DNA from: Halicephalobus mephisto
Lineage: Eukaryota > Nematoda > Chromadorea > Rhabditida > Panagrolaimidae
Direction: 5' to 3'
Length of the DNA: 64,000 bases
Assembly (NCBI GenBank): GCA_009193035.1
Contig: SWDT01000232.1
Location: 1-64,000 of the forward strand
Below the pieces are notes generated by a model, which saw only the letters and a program-made list of their open reading frames with translations, was not told the DNA's origin and did no database searches. The first letter of the stretch is position 1. Each line of letters opens with the position of its first letter. The position numbers and the translations under genes are program-made. Shown here in pieces: positions 13,301-23,734 of this stretch.

Positions 13301-16300
13301 TCTAAATATTTCATAATTAAAAATCTTAAATATTTCTTAACTAAAAATTCTAAATATTTCACAACTAAAAATTCTAAATATTTCTTAATTAAAAATCCTA
13401 AATATTTCACAACTAAAAATCCTAAATATTTCTTAATTAAAAATCTTAAATATTTCTTAATTAAAAATCCTAAATATTTCATAAAGAACCGAATTTCAAA
13501 TATTTACTCAAAAAAATCAATGGTCACTTTTCAGTCCTGTCAAAAACAGTCAGCAAAAATCGATCAACGAAAAAAAAATTTTTTTTGCAAGAAGCGCAAA
13601 ATTATATCAAACATCTTCCTCAAAAATGTGTCAAAAGGGACTTCATGGACCTGTTTGAGAGACCCGATGCGATTGAATTGTTTTTGCTTTCTTAAGGGTA
13701 AAGCTGATTCGGGATCTAGTTGTGAAACAATCACTTGGGTCTCCGAAAAAAGAATTTGAGGATTATTCGAGTTCGAACAATGTCGTTATAGATAAAAATA
13801 AAAAGCTACAGAATGAAGTACTCAAGGACGGGTGAAAAAGCTAGATATATAAATATTTTCTTGGACACATTCGTACAATTTTTTGTACATTAACTCTTAA
13901 AGTACAGCAGTAGGGAGTTTTTTGATATATGAAAGTTTTAAGGAAATTAATGAGGGATGTTTTTGATATATGAAAATTTTGAAATACTTGGTAAGGGATG
14001 TTTTTGATATATGGAAGTTTTAAGGAAATTAATGAGGGAGTTTTTTGATATATGAAAATTTTGAAATACTTGGTAAGGGATGTTTTTAATATATGAAAAT
14101 TTTAAAATACTTGATGAGGGATGTTTTTGATATATGAACTTCTCGGTAAAATTAGTAAAAAACATCTCTGATATATGAATTTCCTAGAAAAACGACTACT
14201 GAATATCTTAAACATACCAACTTTTTAGAAATATTACACAAAAAATACCCTTGATTTATCAATTTGCCCTAAGGGTGTCTCGACCAATTTTCGGTAAATT
14301 AAGTTCTAAAAACTTTGAAGGCAATTTCACACATTAACTCTCCCTAAGGACGTTTGTAAAGCACTTTTTTTAAGTATTAATCCTTAGCTTTGCGGGCCGA
14401 CATTCCGATATATCAATTCCCCTCCATTCTCACGGTCTTCGGTGGTGAATGAGGGAAATTGTAAAAGACAAATTGTCTCCGTTGGATCGGAGAAAGAACA
14501 AATCGATTTCCATGCCTCAGAAATGAACGGAAAAAGGACAAACTTGGCGTTCCCTCATTTCCAACCTCAAGTGTGCATTATGCCTGATCCATCCTTGAGC
14601 AGTCAATCAAAAGAAGGTCAAAATCATGAATTGACATTAATTAGAAATTCATATATGAATGTTTACCTGTGTCGTCGAGGAGGGACATCAGCGGTCTTTC
14701 ATCGTCGTGGAGGTAGCGTTCGGTGGCGTTGGAGTCGATTTCGCGGAGGTCGGAGAGGCTTCTGCTCAGGGCCCCCGTCTTGGGGAGGGTGATCTAGAGG
14801 AACAGAGTACATAGGGATAACTAAGAAAACACTCACCTCAACAAGAGAATAATCATCAGGCGGAATTTTCTCCAGTCCATATTTCTCCAAAGTGTCTTTG
14901 ACGACCTTGTAAGCTCTGTCGTTGACTCCGACGAGCAAAGTCACGTAGGGTTTGTTGGGGTTCAATTCGGCACCGAATATCTTCAAACTGCCTCCATGAC
15001 CCATCTCCTTCAGTTTGTTCTCCAGTCTCTGCTCCCTCCGCTTCTTCATGACGGCTTCTGGATTGGAGATGGTCCTGGTGAAAGTCGTAGGGGGGACTTC
15101 GTCGTAGAGCCTTCTGGAGAGTCTCTCTTCCTCCTGTCTCCTCATTTCTTCCTCGACTTGTTTTTGGTGTTTTTTCCGAAGTTCTTTCTTTTCTTTTTTC
15201 GAAAATCTCTTAGGTCCTCGGTTCAGATCAGATTTCTCGTCCAACTGAGAAGTATTGCTTCCAGTTATGGATGTGTTCGTTGAAAGATTCTAAAAATCAA
15301 TATTTATTTCTTCCCACGATCAATTTCTAATCCATCTTTGACAGTGACGGACTCGAGTTGGTTGCTTAAAATCAAAATTTGATTGTGTAAACTTTGAAGG
15401 AAGGAACAAGCAGAGCGCATCGCGAAACGGGCAATCAAACAATTCACCAGAGATTGGCTCATGCAAGGTTGGGCTTGTTTGCTCATCACAGGAATTTCCT
15501 TATTTTTAGAGTTAAAGATGATATATAAAAAACACATAAAATTAGTATTAAAAATATATAAAATCCATATATGAAAAACATAACTCATATATGAAAATCA
15601 AAATTTATATATGAAAATCAAAATTTATATATGAAAAATATAATTCATATACGAAAATAAAAATTTCATCATCCATAATGTACAAAATTACACAAAAAGT
15701 TCAGTGGCCTAAAATTAATTTGTACAAAATTAGATTTTTAGATTTTGGAGTTTTTTGAACCATTTTTAAGTTAATTATTAAAATCAGAAAATTCCGGACT
15801 TTCCGCGTCGAGACGATTTTTGGGATATTCAACTTTGGAAATTTACTTTTTAACGTAAATGATAACTGTTGGTATCCCAATTTTTCGAATAAAAAACGAA
15901 CCGCGAATTGTGTCTTAAAGCGAAAAGTCCGGAATTTCAACTTTGAATTTTAATTTTGAAAAAAATTCGGTAATTTCCTCATTGATCGATTTTTGTTTTT
16001 AATTTCAGTTTTTTTACAGTATAGTCTGATCTCCACGACAATCCCCCCGAAGCTGAACAGACACTACGGTAACAATATGGTTGTTTCATATATCAATTTC
16101 CTAATTTTTAAAATTTTCATCCTAAAATAATTCCAAAGAATTTTCCACAAGAATTCGTCTTATCACCCGACCAAAAACATTCACCACCAGGACTAATGAC
16201 AAAAATAAAAATTTGGCCGTGGGCGTCCATGACTCACCAATTCTGATTCTCATGGATCTTCCAACTCCTCGTTTAGTCCGCAAAACCGACTTACCGTTAA

Positions 16301-18436
16301 CTTTGTAATCTTTTCAGCAGCCATTCCAGAAATAATCAAAGAAATCAATATTCAATCATCTCCAGAAAAATTGCCCAAATAAAAACTGATAATTTTTTGA
16401 GCGAAAAAAGTTAAATTGCACTTTGTCAAAAAAGATTAAAATTGAAAAAAATTAAAATTGAAAACGAAAGTCAGAATCCGCGGACTTTGTTTTCTGGAAA
16501 GTCCACAGCGGTGGAAATAGTGATCGAAAGCTAACATAGATGAATCAACATTTTTTCGAATATTTTTATCCTTGTTTTACTGTAATTTCGAAAGTTTTTG
16601 CTGATCTTTGAATTCCTAACAAAAATCGAAAATGGAGATCTTGTAGAAAAATCGAGAGGATAAAAGATGAATAATGAACTAGTTAAGATAATCAGTTATG
16701 AGGAAATTCAATTTTAAAAGTAGTTCTTCGAATAAAATTCCGATGTTTTTCTTTAAATAACTAACATCGAATTAATACCGATGTATTTGACTATGTAATG
16801 GAAAAAAATAATTAAAATAACATTCTTTTAAAAAATCATCGAAATTTTAAGTGTTTTTAAATAAAATTTGAATTATTTTTCTTCAAATAACTAATACCGA
16901 TGTATTTGACTATGTAATGGAAAAAAATAATCGGAATATGATCATTCTGGGAAATTACCGAAATTTAACTTCTAATATGTAAAAATCTGCCTCAGAAAAC
17001 CTCAACTAATCCAAGCAGAGGGATCTCGAAGGGAAATTCCCTATGCATTAATTGCCAGTCCTACTGTAGCTGCAAGAACTCTGAATCAGTTCGTTTTTGC
17101 ATTTATGATTATTATATTATTATATTATTATATTATGTTATTATTTTTTTCTTTTTCTTTATTAACAGGATCAGGCTATCTCCGTCGTTTTCCTACTTCT
17201 ATTTCAGACATGAATGTCCCTAAGGTCGATTTCCATTTGTCCACCACCCCTTATCCCAGACTGCGTTTTTCACTCATCCCTGTCCTTAACCCTTACTTTC
17301 GATCCCTAGCTAGTCCCTCATCCAAACCAAGTTTCTCAACTTTAGTTTTTCTGTCATACTCGAAATCGAGAGTTCTCAAGTCAGTACAAATCACCCAAGA
17401 GCTTCGAAACGCTTTCTCAAGGACCACAATCACTCACAAAACAATGGCCAATCGGAGCAACATCGAGAGACTACAAAATAAAACAAACCTGGTCGTTTAA
17501 TTTGAAGAGGAATCTGCCTTCTCGGTCATCCTTATGCCAAGTCAGCTGGACGATCAAGGGATGCTCGTCGAGTCCGAGTTTCCTTTCGTCTCCGTTTTCG
17601 TGAACTTCCCAGATCGAAAATTTGTTCATATAATTACTGCCTAGATTCAAATCTGGTCGGAATTTTTCAACCAATGCTTCCACGACAATCGGAGTTTTCG
17701 CTGTAGAAGACACTCGGACGCATTTTGTAACAACTTTTTTGCCCGGTTCTTGGTAGTAGAATCTCATGACCCCGTGGAATTCATCATTCTGAAAATTTTT
17801 GGCAATTTTCCAAAATTTTTTGAAAATAAATATTGATCCATTTTTCCTCAAAGATGATATCCGACAAGTTGTGACAAAGGTTCGTGACGATTGACCTCAT
17901 TTTCACGGTAAATCAAATGAAAAATTTTTCGACACATGTCAGAATAAGAAAACGGAAATTCAAAAATTATAAATTTCGAATGAAAGTGAATTTTCAAGTT
18001 TTTGGTCTTCAAAAAAGAGGGATTAAAAATCTCGATCTCAAACGGAATATCATTTTTAATTTTTCTTAGGATTCTTGAAGTGAAATTTTTTCAATTTTCT
18101 GAAAGGTCTCAAAGGGAATATTTTTTCTAGAATCCTCGAAATAAAAATTCCCACTTTTTCAGTTTTTGAAGGAAATTAAAAAAATTTAAAAAATCCAAAA
18201 AGTTTTTTTTAATTTTTAGGTCTTGAAGAGAAATGTTATCTAGATTTTTCGGATGTTTTGAAGGAAGCACTGTTATCGATTTTTTGAAGGTTTTTGGATG
18301 GGATATTATTACTGATTTTTTAAATTGTTTTTCAAATTCGACTTACTTCATCTGGCATGGATAAGCTGAACAATTCCAGCCTGTTTTCGTTCCATTGTTG
18401 GATCAAGAACCTTAACTGTTCCCGTTCTGACAACAT
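1396..18436 (-). CDS. afd-1: Afadin/AF-6 orthologue, multi-exon
   Basis: Afadin is a junctional scaffold that links Ras/Rap signalling and cell-adhesion receptors to actin at the cell cortex. Exons read from the sequence, all phase-compatible: 18347-18436, 17489-17788, 14837-15289, 14667-14793, 11715-12219, 9977-10177, 9789-9871, 8531-9526, 7831-7890, 6744-7009, 3491-3630, 1396-2932. This gives about 1585 aa, or about 1680 with the exon pair at 4211-4600. Domain order matches animal afadin: RA1 at about residues 33-128 (17.5-17.8 kb), RA2 at about 230-335, FHA at about 370-475 with motif RPKHC, DIL at about 590-850 with INAALTIQLF-like and LELAAECHL blocks, PDZ at about 995-1080 (GLSIVAAQ, then MGDQLLSVNGQSLVG), and a long proline/serine-rich basic tail. 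The linker before RA2 contains TFTRTISNPEAVMKKRR, an afadin hallmark. The start is taken as ATG at 18436, 21 nt behind acceptor TTTTTTGTAG; a 5-prime exon at 18577-18630 is an alternative. Identity is very secure; the 5-prime end and isoforms are inferred. Confidence 0.95.
3062..3240. repeat. Inverted-repeat (MITE-like) insertion in an afd-1 intron
   Basis: The arms AGAAATGTTCAAATTTGG and CCAAATTTAAACATTTCT flank about 140 bp that includes GATTCTGA/TCAGAATC palindromic motifs. The same inner motif is found at about 595-840, which suggests a dispersed foldback family. No coding capacity. Confidence 0.45.
4211..4600 (-). CDS. afd-1: In-frame exon pair within the afd-1 PDZ region
   Basis: There are two minus-strand exons, 4537-4600 (acceptor CATTCTCAG, donor GTCAGT) and 4211-4431 (acceptor TTTGAAG, donor GTTTGT). 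Together they encode 95 aa in one frame: phase 0 in, phase 1 at the inner junction, phase 0 out. They lie in the intron between the PDZ half ending GLSIVAAQ and the half starting GIGDANVGIYVKK, so inclusion keeps the afadin frame. The peptide contains MEWDLCLSPLNG, MLAAPQQQKR, RRPPSYYEFLSAKYAQM and a serine-rich stretch. GC content and codon use are far above the surrounding intron. An ATG at 4570 also allows an alternative 5-prime exon, giving a short isoform of about 643 aa. Constitutive exon, cassette or alternative start cannot be decided from DNA. Confidence 0.55.
8215..8345. repeat. AT-rich simple repeat in afd-1 intron
   Basis: Short tandem copies of an AAATTTAAATTTTTTTTTATTTT-type unit. 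This is typical of the low-complexity intron filler in this gene; similar runs occur at 7490-7630, 11090-11260 and 18850-19130. Confidence 0.5.
9689..9753 (-). pseudogene. tRNA-like fragment
   Basis: The minus strand contains a box A-like TAGTTTAGTGG and a box B-like GAGTTCGACCC at tRNA spacing, but I could not draw a good anticodon stem or a 7-bp acceptor stem. It is probably a degenerate tRNA or tRNA-derived repeat inside an afd-1 intron. Confidence 0.35.
13264..13482. repeat. 24-bp minisatellite, about nine copies
   Basis: Tandem copies of a unit close to CTAAATATTTCACAACTAAA plus AATT, with substitutions between copies. The period is a multiple of three, so a long spurious open frame crosses it. 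Located in the afd-1 intron between the RA2 and FHA exons. Confidence 0.8.
13905..14175. repeat. About 42-bp minisatellite, six copies
   Basis: Repeats of a unit containing TTTTTGATATATGAAA, then AATACTTGGTAAGGGATG or AATTAATGAGGGA. Two unit subtypes alternate. The TATATGAA motif recurs at 15570-15660. Intronic. Confidence 0.75.
15304..15486 (-). CDS. Small 60-aa ORF inside afd-1 intron
   Basis: This is an ATG-to-stop frame of 60 aa (begins MSKQAQPCMSQ, ends GLEIDRGKK) on the same strand as the host gene. Its codon use looks protein-like and the middle reads as an amphipathic helix (SLVNCLIARF...LQSLHNQILILSNQLESV) that could form a coiled coil. AATAAA overlaps its stop codon. It ends only 14 bp before the acceptor of the RA2-linker exon at 15289, so it could be a nested small gene or an alternative terminal exon. 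No family recognised. Confidence 0.3.
   Translation of the reverse strand: MSKQAQPCMSQSLVNCLIARFAMRSACSFLQSLHNQILILSNQLESVTVKDGLEIDRGKK
15565..15670. repeat. Short tandem repeat with TATATGAAAA units
   Basis: Four or five near-copies of a roughly 20-bp unit, AAAATCAAAATTTATATATG. Intronic and low complexity; I see no function in it. Confidence 0.6.
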
Positions 18437-18457
18437 TGACCCCGTTAATTGGATCAA
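18437..18457 (-). promoter_or_regulatory. Likely trans-splice acceptor and short 5-prime UTR of afd-1
   Basis: The acceptor ATTTTTTGTAG at 18458-18468 precedes 21 nt and then ATG TTG TCA GAA. The peptide from this ATG aligns well with the N terminus of animal afadin (EREQLRFLIQQWNENRLELF). Alternatively the frame stays open through the 21 nt and may join an upstream exon (18577-18630, ATG to TCTTCC before GTTTCC, phase 0). Confidence 0.45.
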
Positions 18458-19659
18458 CTACAAAAAATTTTAAAAAATCAATATTAAAATTCGCGATAAA
18501 AAATGAAAATCCAATCACGGTGTAAATTAAAAATAAAAAATTTATTTTTTGTAGGAAATTTCAGCAAAGCGGAAACGGAAGAGTAAAGAGGCAAGCTGAT
18601 CCGATGACCGCGGGGCTTCTCAGAGACCATCTTGTTGAAAAAATCGAAAAATAAACAAAAATTTTCGGCAAAATTTCTTCAATAATTTGAATTTTTATAA
18701 AAATATTTTTGCAAATATCAACGAAGCAAAAATACATTTTGAAAAACTCAAAAAAAAATAAAATAAGAAAGTACTTGAATCGAAGAAATCGGAATTTTAA
18801 AAATTGAGTATTGTATTTCAAATTTTTTTATTTTTTTAAATTCTTAAAAACATTCCAGTTTTTAGTTGAATATATCGAAAACTTTATTTTTTTCAATTTT
18901 ATTTTTAAAATTCTTCAGAAAATTAATATTTTTTATTTTTTAATTTTTTAGAAAATTAATATTTTTTATTTTTTTTAGAAAATTTATTTTATTTTTTTAG
19001 AAAATTAATATTTTTTATTTTTTTTAGAAAATTTATTTTATTTTTTTAGAAAATTAATATTTTTTATTTTTTTTAGAAAATTTATTTTATTTTTTTTAGA
19101 AAATTTAGATTTAGAATTTTGTCCGAAAATTTAAGTTTAAAGATACTTTTCGATGTTTCATATGATGTAAAAATAAATATTATCACGCACGATACGGATA
19201 ATCTTTTGATTTCATAAAAAAGAAAACGTAAGATTGTAAAAAATAAAAATGAAAATTGTTGTGAGATTGTTCCGACATGGATTTCAAAATAAGTTTTGGA
19301 AGATTTTAAAAGCTTTTATGGGATTTTGAAAAGTTCCAGAAACTTCTAATAGATTGTAATTTAATAATTATAAAAATTAAAAATAAATAATTTCGAAATT
19401 GTGCAGATATGAATTTCTAAAATTCTGCAAAAACTAGATTTTAGAAGATTAAAAAGTTATCAACGGATTCGAAGAAGCTCTGGTAGTTACTGTAGGGTTT
19501 CTTAAGGTTCCAAAAATTTCTAAAATTCGAAAAACTCTAACGTGACAAAAACCAAATATTTCCATGAAAGCGCCTCGATATTAATTTCGAAAATTAAAAA
19601 ACTTTAAAATTTTATTTCAGATGTTGATTATAAAAATCCCCACGAGATTCTCGAATATC

Positions 19660-19930
19660 TCCGAACTTTTCAGAAGATTAGATTAAATTCGAGGAATGCG
19701 AAGAAACATGATCTCCGAAAAAAGCTGAACAATTTCGGCAAAATCGATCGATAGGGAAACCTGTAGACGACGGAACCTGGCAAATGCCGAAAGGAGCAAG
19801 TTGGCGCGACCTCGACGGTCTGAGAGCGACGAAATGCGCAAGTGCACCTTTCCCTAAAAGACAAAAAGGCAGGGCAAAAACCCACTGCACAGCGATCAGT
19901 TTGTCTCCTCTCTCGCACTGAACCTGTCTG
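19660..19930 (-). promoter_or_regulatory. GC-richer segment upstream of afd-1, candidate promoter/5-prime UTR
   Basis: About 250 bp of near-balanced base composition within very AT-rich flanks, about 1.2-1.5 kb upstream of the first afd-1 coding exon. It contains a GAGAGAGGAGACAAAC tract on the minus strand. Two overlapping frames are open, but neither reads like a conserved protein, so a promoter or noncoding first exon is more likely. Confidence 0.35.
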
Positions 19931-20278
19931 GCTAAAAAATAATGCGCAAGTTAAAACAGAAAAATTATTGGATTGACGGTCATTTTTTGAACAAATAAAG
20001 TTTTAAAAAAACGTTGATTCACGAAATGCAAGTTTACTAGGTAATCCTCAATTCAATGGAAATAAGACCCGATAAATGGGCAATAATCATAAATTCGTCG
20101 TTTGAATGACCTTCGGGTTGTTTCTGGAGCGACTTGAAAGTTACTCACACGCCATTGCCTTTGGCAAATTGCTTTCGAGTTTGGTTTTAATTTTTCGAGG
20201 GAGTTGGATTCGAGGAAATCAAGTCAGAGTAATCTTGAAAATAAATAAAAATAATTTTCGAATTTCATACAAGTCATT

Positions 20279-20645
20279 TGGATAGTGTCTAAAAACAAAA
20301 CTTAGTCAAAAATAAACACTATCCTGAGAACTTTCATTATAAGAAAGAAGTTAGATAGTGAATACTTTTCATGAATTACAGTTTTTAGTCACTATCCTAT
20401 TTTTTAGGAAGATCAACTTGGATAGTGACTGGAGACCACAATTATTGAAAATAATCACTTAATAATTTTTGTTCAAAAAATTTGGATAGTGACTGAAAAA
20501 TCCAACTTATCATTCAGTGCAGTCTATCTAGATTTTTTCCTCCCAACAGTAACTGTCAAAATAGCGACTGAAAGAAATGATTAATTATTAAAAATAGTCA
20601 CTATCTTGGTGATTTATGCTGGAACTGGATATTTGATAGTGACTG
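20279..20645. repeat. Cluster of inverted GATAGTG(ACT) motifs
   Basis: Eight copies of GATAGTG or its complement CACTATC occur within about 365 bp, near 20281, 20327, 20354, 20390, 20421, 20485, 20599 and 20635, in mixed orientation. The extended core is GGATAGTGACTGAAA. A ninth variant has AGCGACTGAAA (about 20571). No coding sequence here. Confidence 0.75.
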
Positions 20646-20679
20646 AGCTTTTCTCTGACAATTCTACTACCCGACCTAC

Positions 20680-20835
20680 TACACAAAAAACGTAACTTTT
20701 GATATCATGAGAATTGCGAAATGCGACACAATCATCACATTTTTCATGAATATTCGATGTTTGTGACGAAAACCGCAAATAATAGTGACGATTTTCATTT
20801 GTTAGTGGACCAAAAATTATGCTTTTCTGTATGTA
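20680..20835. mobile_element. MITE-like element, copy 1
   Basis: About 155 bp with termini TACACAAAAAACGTAACTTT and CCAAAAATTATGCTTTTCTG near the right end. The interior has TTTGTGACGAAAA and AATAGTGACGATT motifs shared with the elements at 23383-23730, 40568-40739 and 41176-41526. This is the most diverged of the four loci. No transposase. Confidence 0.6.
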
Positions 20836-20839
20836 CTCT

Positions 20840-22775
20840 CGTCTTTGGGTGAAATCTGAAACAATTCGAATTGCAAGAGCAACAATGGAGTGAGGACAGT
20901 AATGGATTCTTTTCTTGGAGGAGTATTCAGAAACTTCATCGTGACTGTGACACTAGTGTTTCTCAGTTTCAGAAAAGAAGATAAAACGGTCAGTGAGAGG
21001 ATTTCTTGAAGATATTCCTTTAGTGATCTGATGAACTCCATAAGCCTTTGAAACAAAACACTGCTTCAAGAAGATTGAACAATAGACAGTATGGTCAACA
21101 ACGATCTTCAATCATTAACCGTCAAAACAAAGATTGAGGACTCTATTATTTTTTTAAATAATCTCATTACAACCAAGAAATGCAAATTCGACTATACAAA
21201 ACTTCCAAAATAATAAATTTAAACAATAACCAAGAGAAAATCGAAATCCTAATTGATCTTTTTATCGTAATTTTATTTTTTTCATTTCAAATTATCTGTT
21301 TTGGAACGACAAATTTCACTTGCAATATCAATGATAACCTAAATATGGAAAATTACAGTAATAACAAATAACACTAAAAACTATCACGGAAATATTTTTG
21401 ATCAAATTTCTAAATTTTCCTGAAAGATGGCCAAAAACGGATAAATCGAAAGCATATTACTGATTGCGAAAGAAACTATTAATAAACTAGAAAATTAAAT
21501 CCAATTCTGGAATTCTCTAGAAGTTTTTAGTTTTTTCAAATTCGTACATCCGAAATGGGTAAATAACAATAATGTATGAACACACTGATTCAATGGAACT
21601 GCTTCAGATTCATTATATTCAATACACCAATATATTAAGTTGATATTGGCGCATTGAATTTAATGTATCTGATGCATCAGAACCGTTTTAATGCATTCTT
21701 CTTTGTATGGGGTATCGATGCATTAAAACAGTTTTGATTTATCAGATACATAATATTCAATGTACTAATATAGTAAGTGCAATATCAATGTATTATATTC
21801 AATATATATATATATACACTAAAACAGTTCTGATATACCAAATATATTAAGCTGATATTGATGCATTGTATTTAATTTAGCAGTGAATTGAGTATAATGT
21901 ATCCGATATATCAGAACTATTTCAATGTACAATTTTCGAATGTGGAAGATGGTAATTTAAAACTAATTACTTGACTTATTTCTGAAAATAAAATCATCTT
22001 GATTTTTTAATGACAATTCCATCGACGAAAATCATTTATCAAATAGTAATTCAAAAATAATTATATCTGCACATAACACCAGAAACAATTTTGTGTCATT
22101 AAGGTTTGATGACAATTATACAAAAAAATGATACTTTTATGTCAATGATTGATGATTGGATTCATTCATGTTCTTTTGCACTTCTTAGATCTAAATTTGG
22201 ATCGGAACTCCAAAGTGAATTATTAAAAAACAATCGAGTTTGATTTATATTTAAAAAATAAATTTAATTCACAATTTCTTTAACACGAAAGATCACAGTA
22301 TTGTGCTAAATTTTTAGGTACTTCTATGATTTTACAAAGATATTTATGAATCTCATTCTTGTTTCATGGATCGTTTTGAAGATGTTTTAACTACTAATAT
22401 CCTACGAAAAAGTTGAACATTTGGAATACCACAGAAAAGTCATTCTTTCATGAACTTTAGATGTCGGTTGTCATCCTCTAAGGGCATGTGTCAAGGGGCA
22501 GTTTTAATAAAAATGAATATCATAAGTGGATAAAAAATAAATGGTCACTGCTGATTGACAAAATGATTTTTTTGCGATTTTATCGTTTTAGTTTTTCTAA
22601 CTCTGCTGCCTAATTCAACATGTTGAAAAAATAACATTTAATACTAACCATTACAAAGTTCAAAACTTTAAAGAATTTATGTCAATTTATAAAGCAGAAA
22701 TATAGAAATAACATTCTGATAAAAATTTAGTAGAATATCACGAAAGTTCTTCAAGACAAAATGCAACGTGCGCTT
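20840..22775. other. Gene-free stretch
   Basis: No convincing coding sequence. It contains a palindrome-rich block at about 21590-21935 and otherwise AT-rich unique sequence. Short open frames at 20817-21056 (-) and 21180-21371 (+) lack splice context or family resemblance. Confidence 0.5.
21590..21935. repeat. Palindromic repeat block around CTGATGCATCAG
   Basis: Repeated motifs such as TGATGCATCAGAACCGTTTT, AATGCATTAAAACAGTTTTG, AACAGTTCTGATATACCAAA and ATATTAAGTTGATATTGGCG occur in both orientations. The block can fold back over several hundred bases. It is probably a decayed foldback element or nested insertions. Confidence 0.55.
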
Positions 22776-22778
22776 TCG

Positions 22779-22850
22779 GCCGACATAGTTTAACGGTTAG
22801 AATTCCACGTTGTGGCCGTGGCGATCTCGGTTCGATTCCGAGTGTCGGCA
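22779..22850 (+). tRNA. tRNA-His (anticodon GTG)
   Basis: A complete cloverleaf: acceptor stem GCCGACA/TGTCGGC, anticodon stem CCACG/CGTGG enclosing loop TTGTGGC (anticodon GTG), T arm CTCGG-TTCGATT-CCGAG, and discriminator A. Box A (TAGTTTAACGG) and box B (GGTTCGATTCC) are intact. A T-rich tract (CATCTTTTTTT) about 10-20 bases downstream can serve as the Pol III terminator. No intron. Confidence 0.96.
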
Positions 22851-22854
22851 TTTC

Positions 22855-23380
22855 TCCCCCATCTTTTTTTGAAATTCTCCAAAATACTGATAGTCATTTT
22901 CCGCAAATCTGTTTTCTTAGTGCGGAAAAACTATTTTCATATTTGAACAATTTCTAAATTTGGATAATCAAACCTATATATTCTAAATATTGATTGAGAG
23001 TTAGTTTTTAAAATTCGAAGATTCAAAATTCCGGAATATGAAACAAATTTTCTATCATAGTTAGAAAAGGATCAACTGACTTTTTAACTAATATTTCCCG
23101 AAAAAGTAGTTTCTTTTTTCAGAACCTACAATCCAGTTACTCTATTTTGGATACTTGTTGTTCAAATCTAAAAGTATTCATTTCTTTGTCCCTAAAAATG
23201 CAACTTGGAATGGTTCTTCGGTAATGCAATGTGGGTGCAGTATGACTCAGAAATTCCTGACTCTAATTTTCCAGAGTTATCCAACAAAAACAAACTTCAT
23301 ATTTCATTTCACGAAAAACAAGTCATTGATGTTCAATCTTAATCTACAATATAAACGGTCTATGATAGGTAGTCATCCGG
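22855..23380. other. Gene-free stretch
   Basis: Unique AT-rich sequence between the tRNA gene and the composite MITE. I see no gene. Confidence 0.45.
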
Positions 23381-23382
23381 TT

Positions 23383-23730
23383 TACCCACAAAAAAGTGTA
23401 ACTTTTGGATTAGAAACAAACTGAAATCGTCACTATTAAGTCGTAATTTTCGTCACAAATATCAAATATCCATGAAAATGCGACAATTGTGTAACTTTTT
23501 TGTCACGGTAAGCAATTTGTATAAAATCGCATATAATAATAGCATTTGCATTCGTTACTATATACAAAAAAGTGTAATTTTTGGTCTAGTAACAAACTGA
23601 AATCGTCACTATTAAGCTGCAATTTTCGTCACAAACGTCAAATATCCATGAAAAATGTGACGATTGTGTTACTTTCTTGTCACATTCCCCGACTGTTACG
23701 AGACCAAAAGTTACACTTTTTTGCGTGTAC
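23383..23730. mobile_element. Composite MITE, two tandem units, copy 2
   Basis: About 348 bp bounded by TACCCACAAAAAAGTGTAAC and GTTACACTTTTTTGCGTGTA. It consists of two related units (about 23383-23555 and 23560-23730). Each carries an ACAAAAAAGTGTAA-type left end, AACTGAAATCGTCACTATTA, TTTTCGTCACAAA and TCAAATATCCATGAAAA. The same pair is found inverted at 41176-41526. No coding capacity, so it depends on a transposase elsewhere. Confidence 0.8.
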
Positions 23731-23734
23731 ATGT

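Noticed and set aside
13600..13760. GC-richer patch in an afd-1 intron as an extra exon
   Set aside because: Frames are open on both strands, but no good donor fits phase 1, and the flanking RA2 exons join naturally without it.
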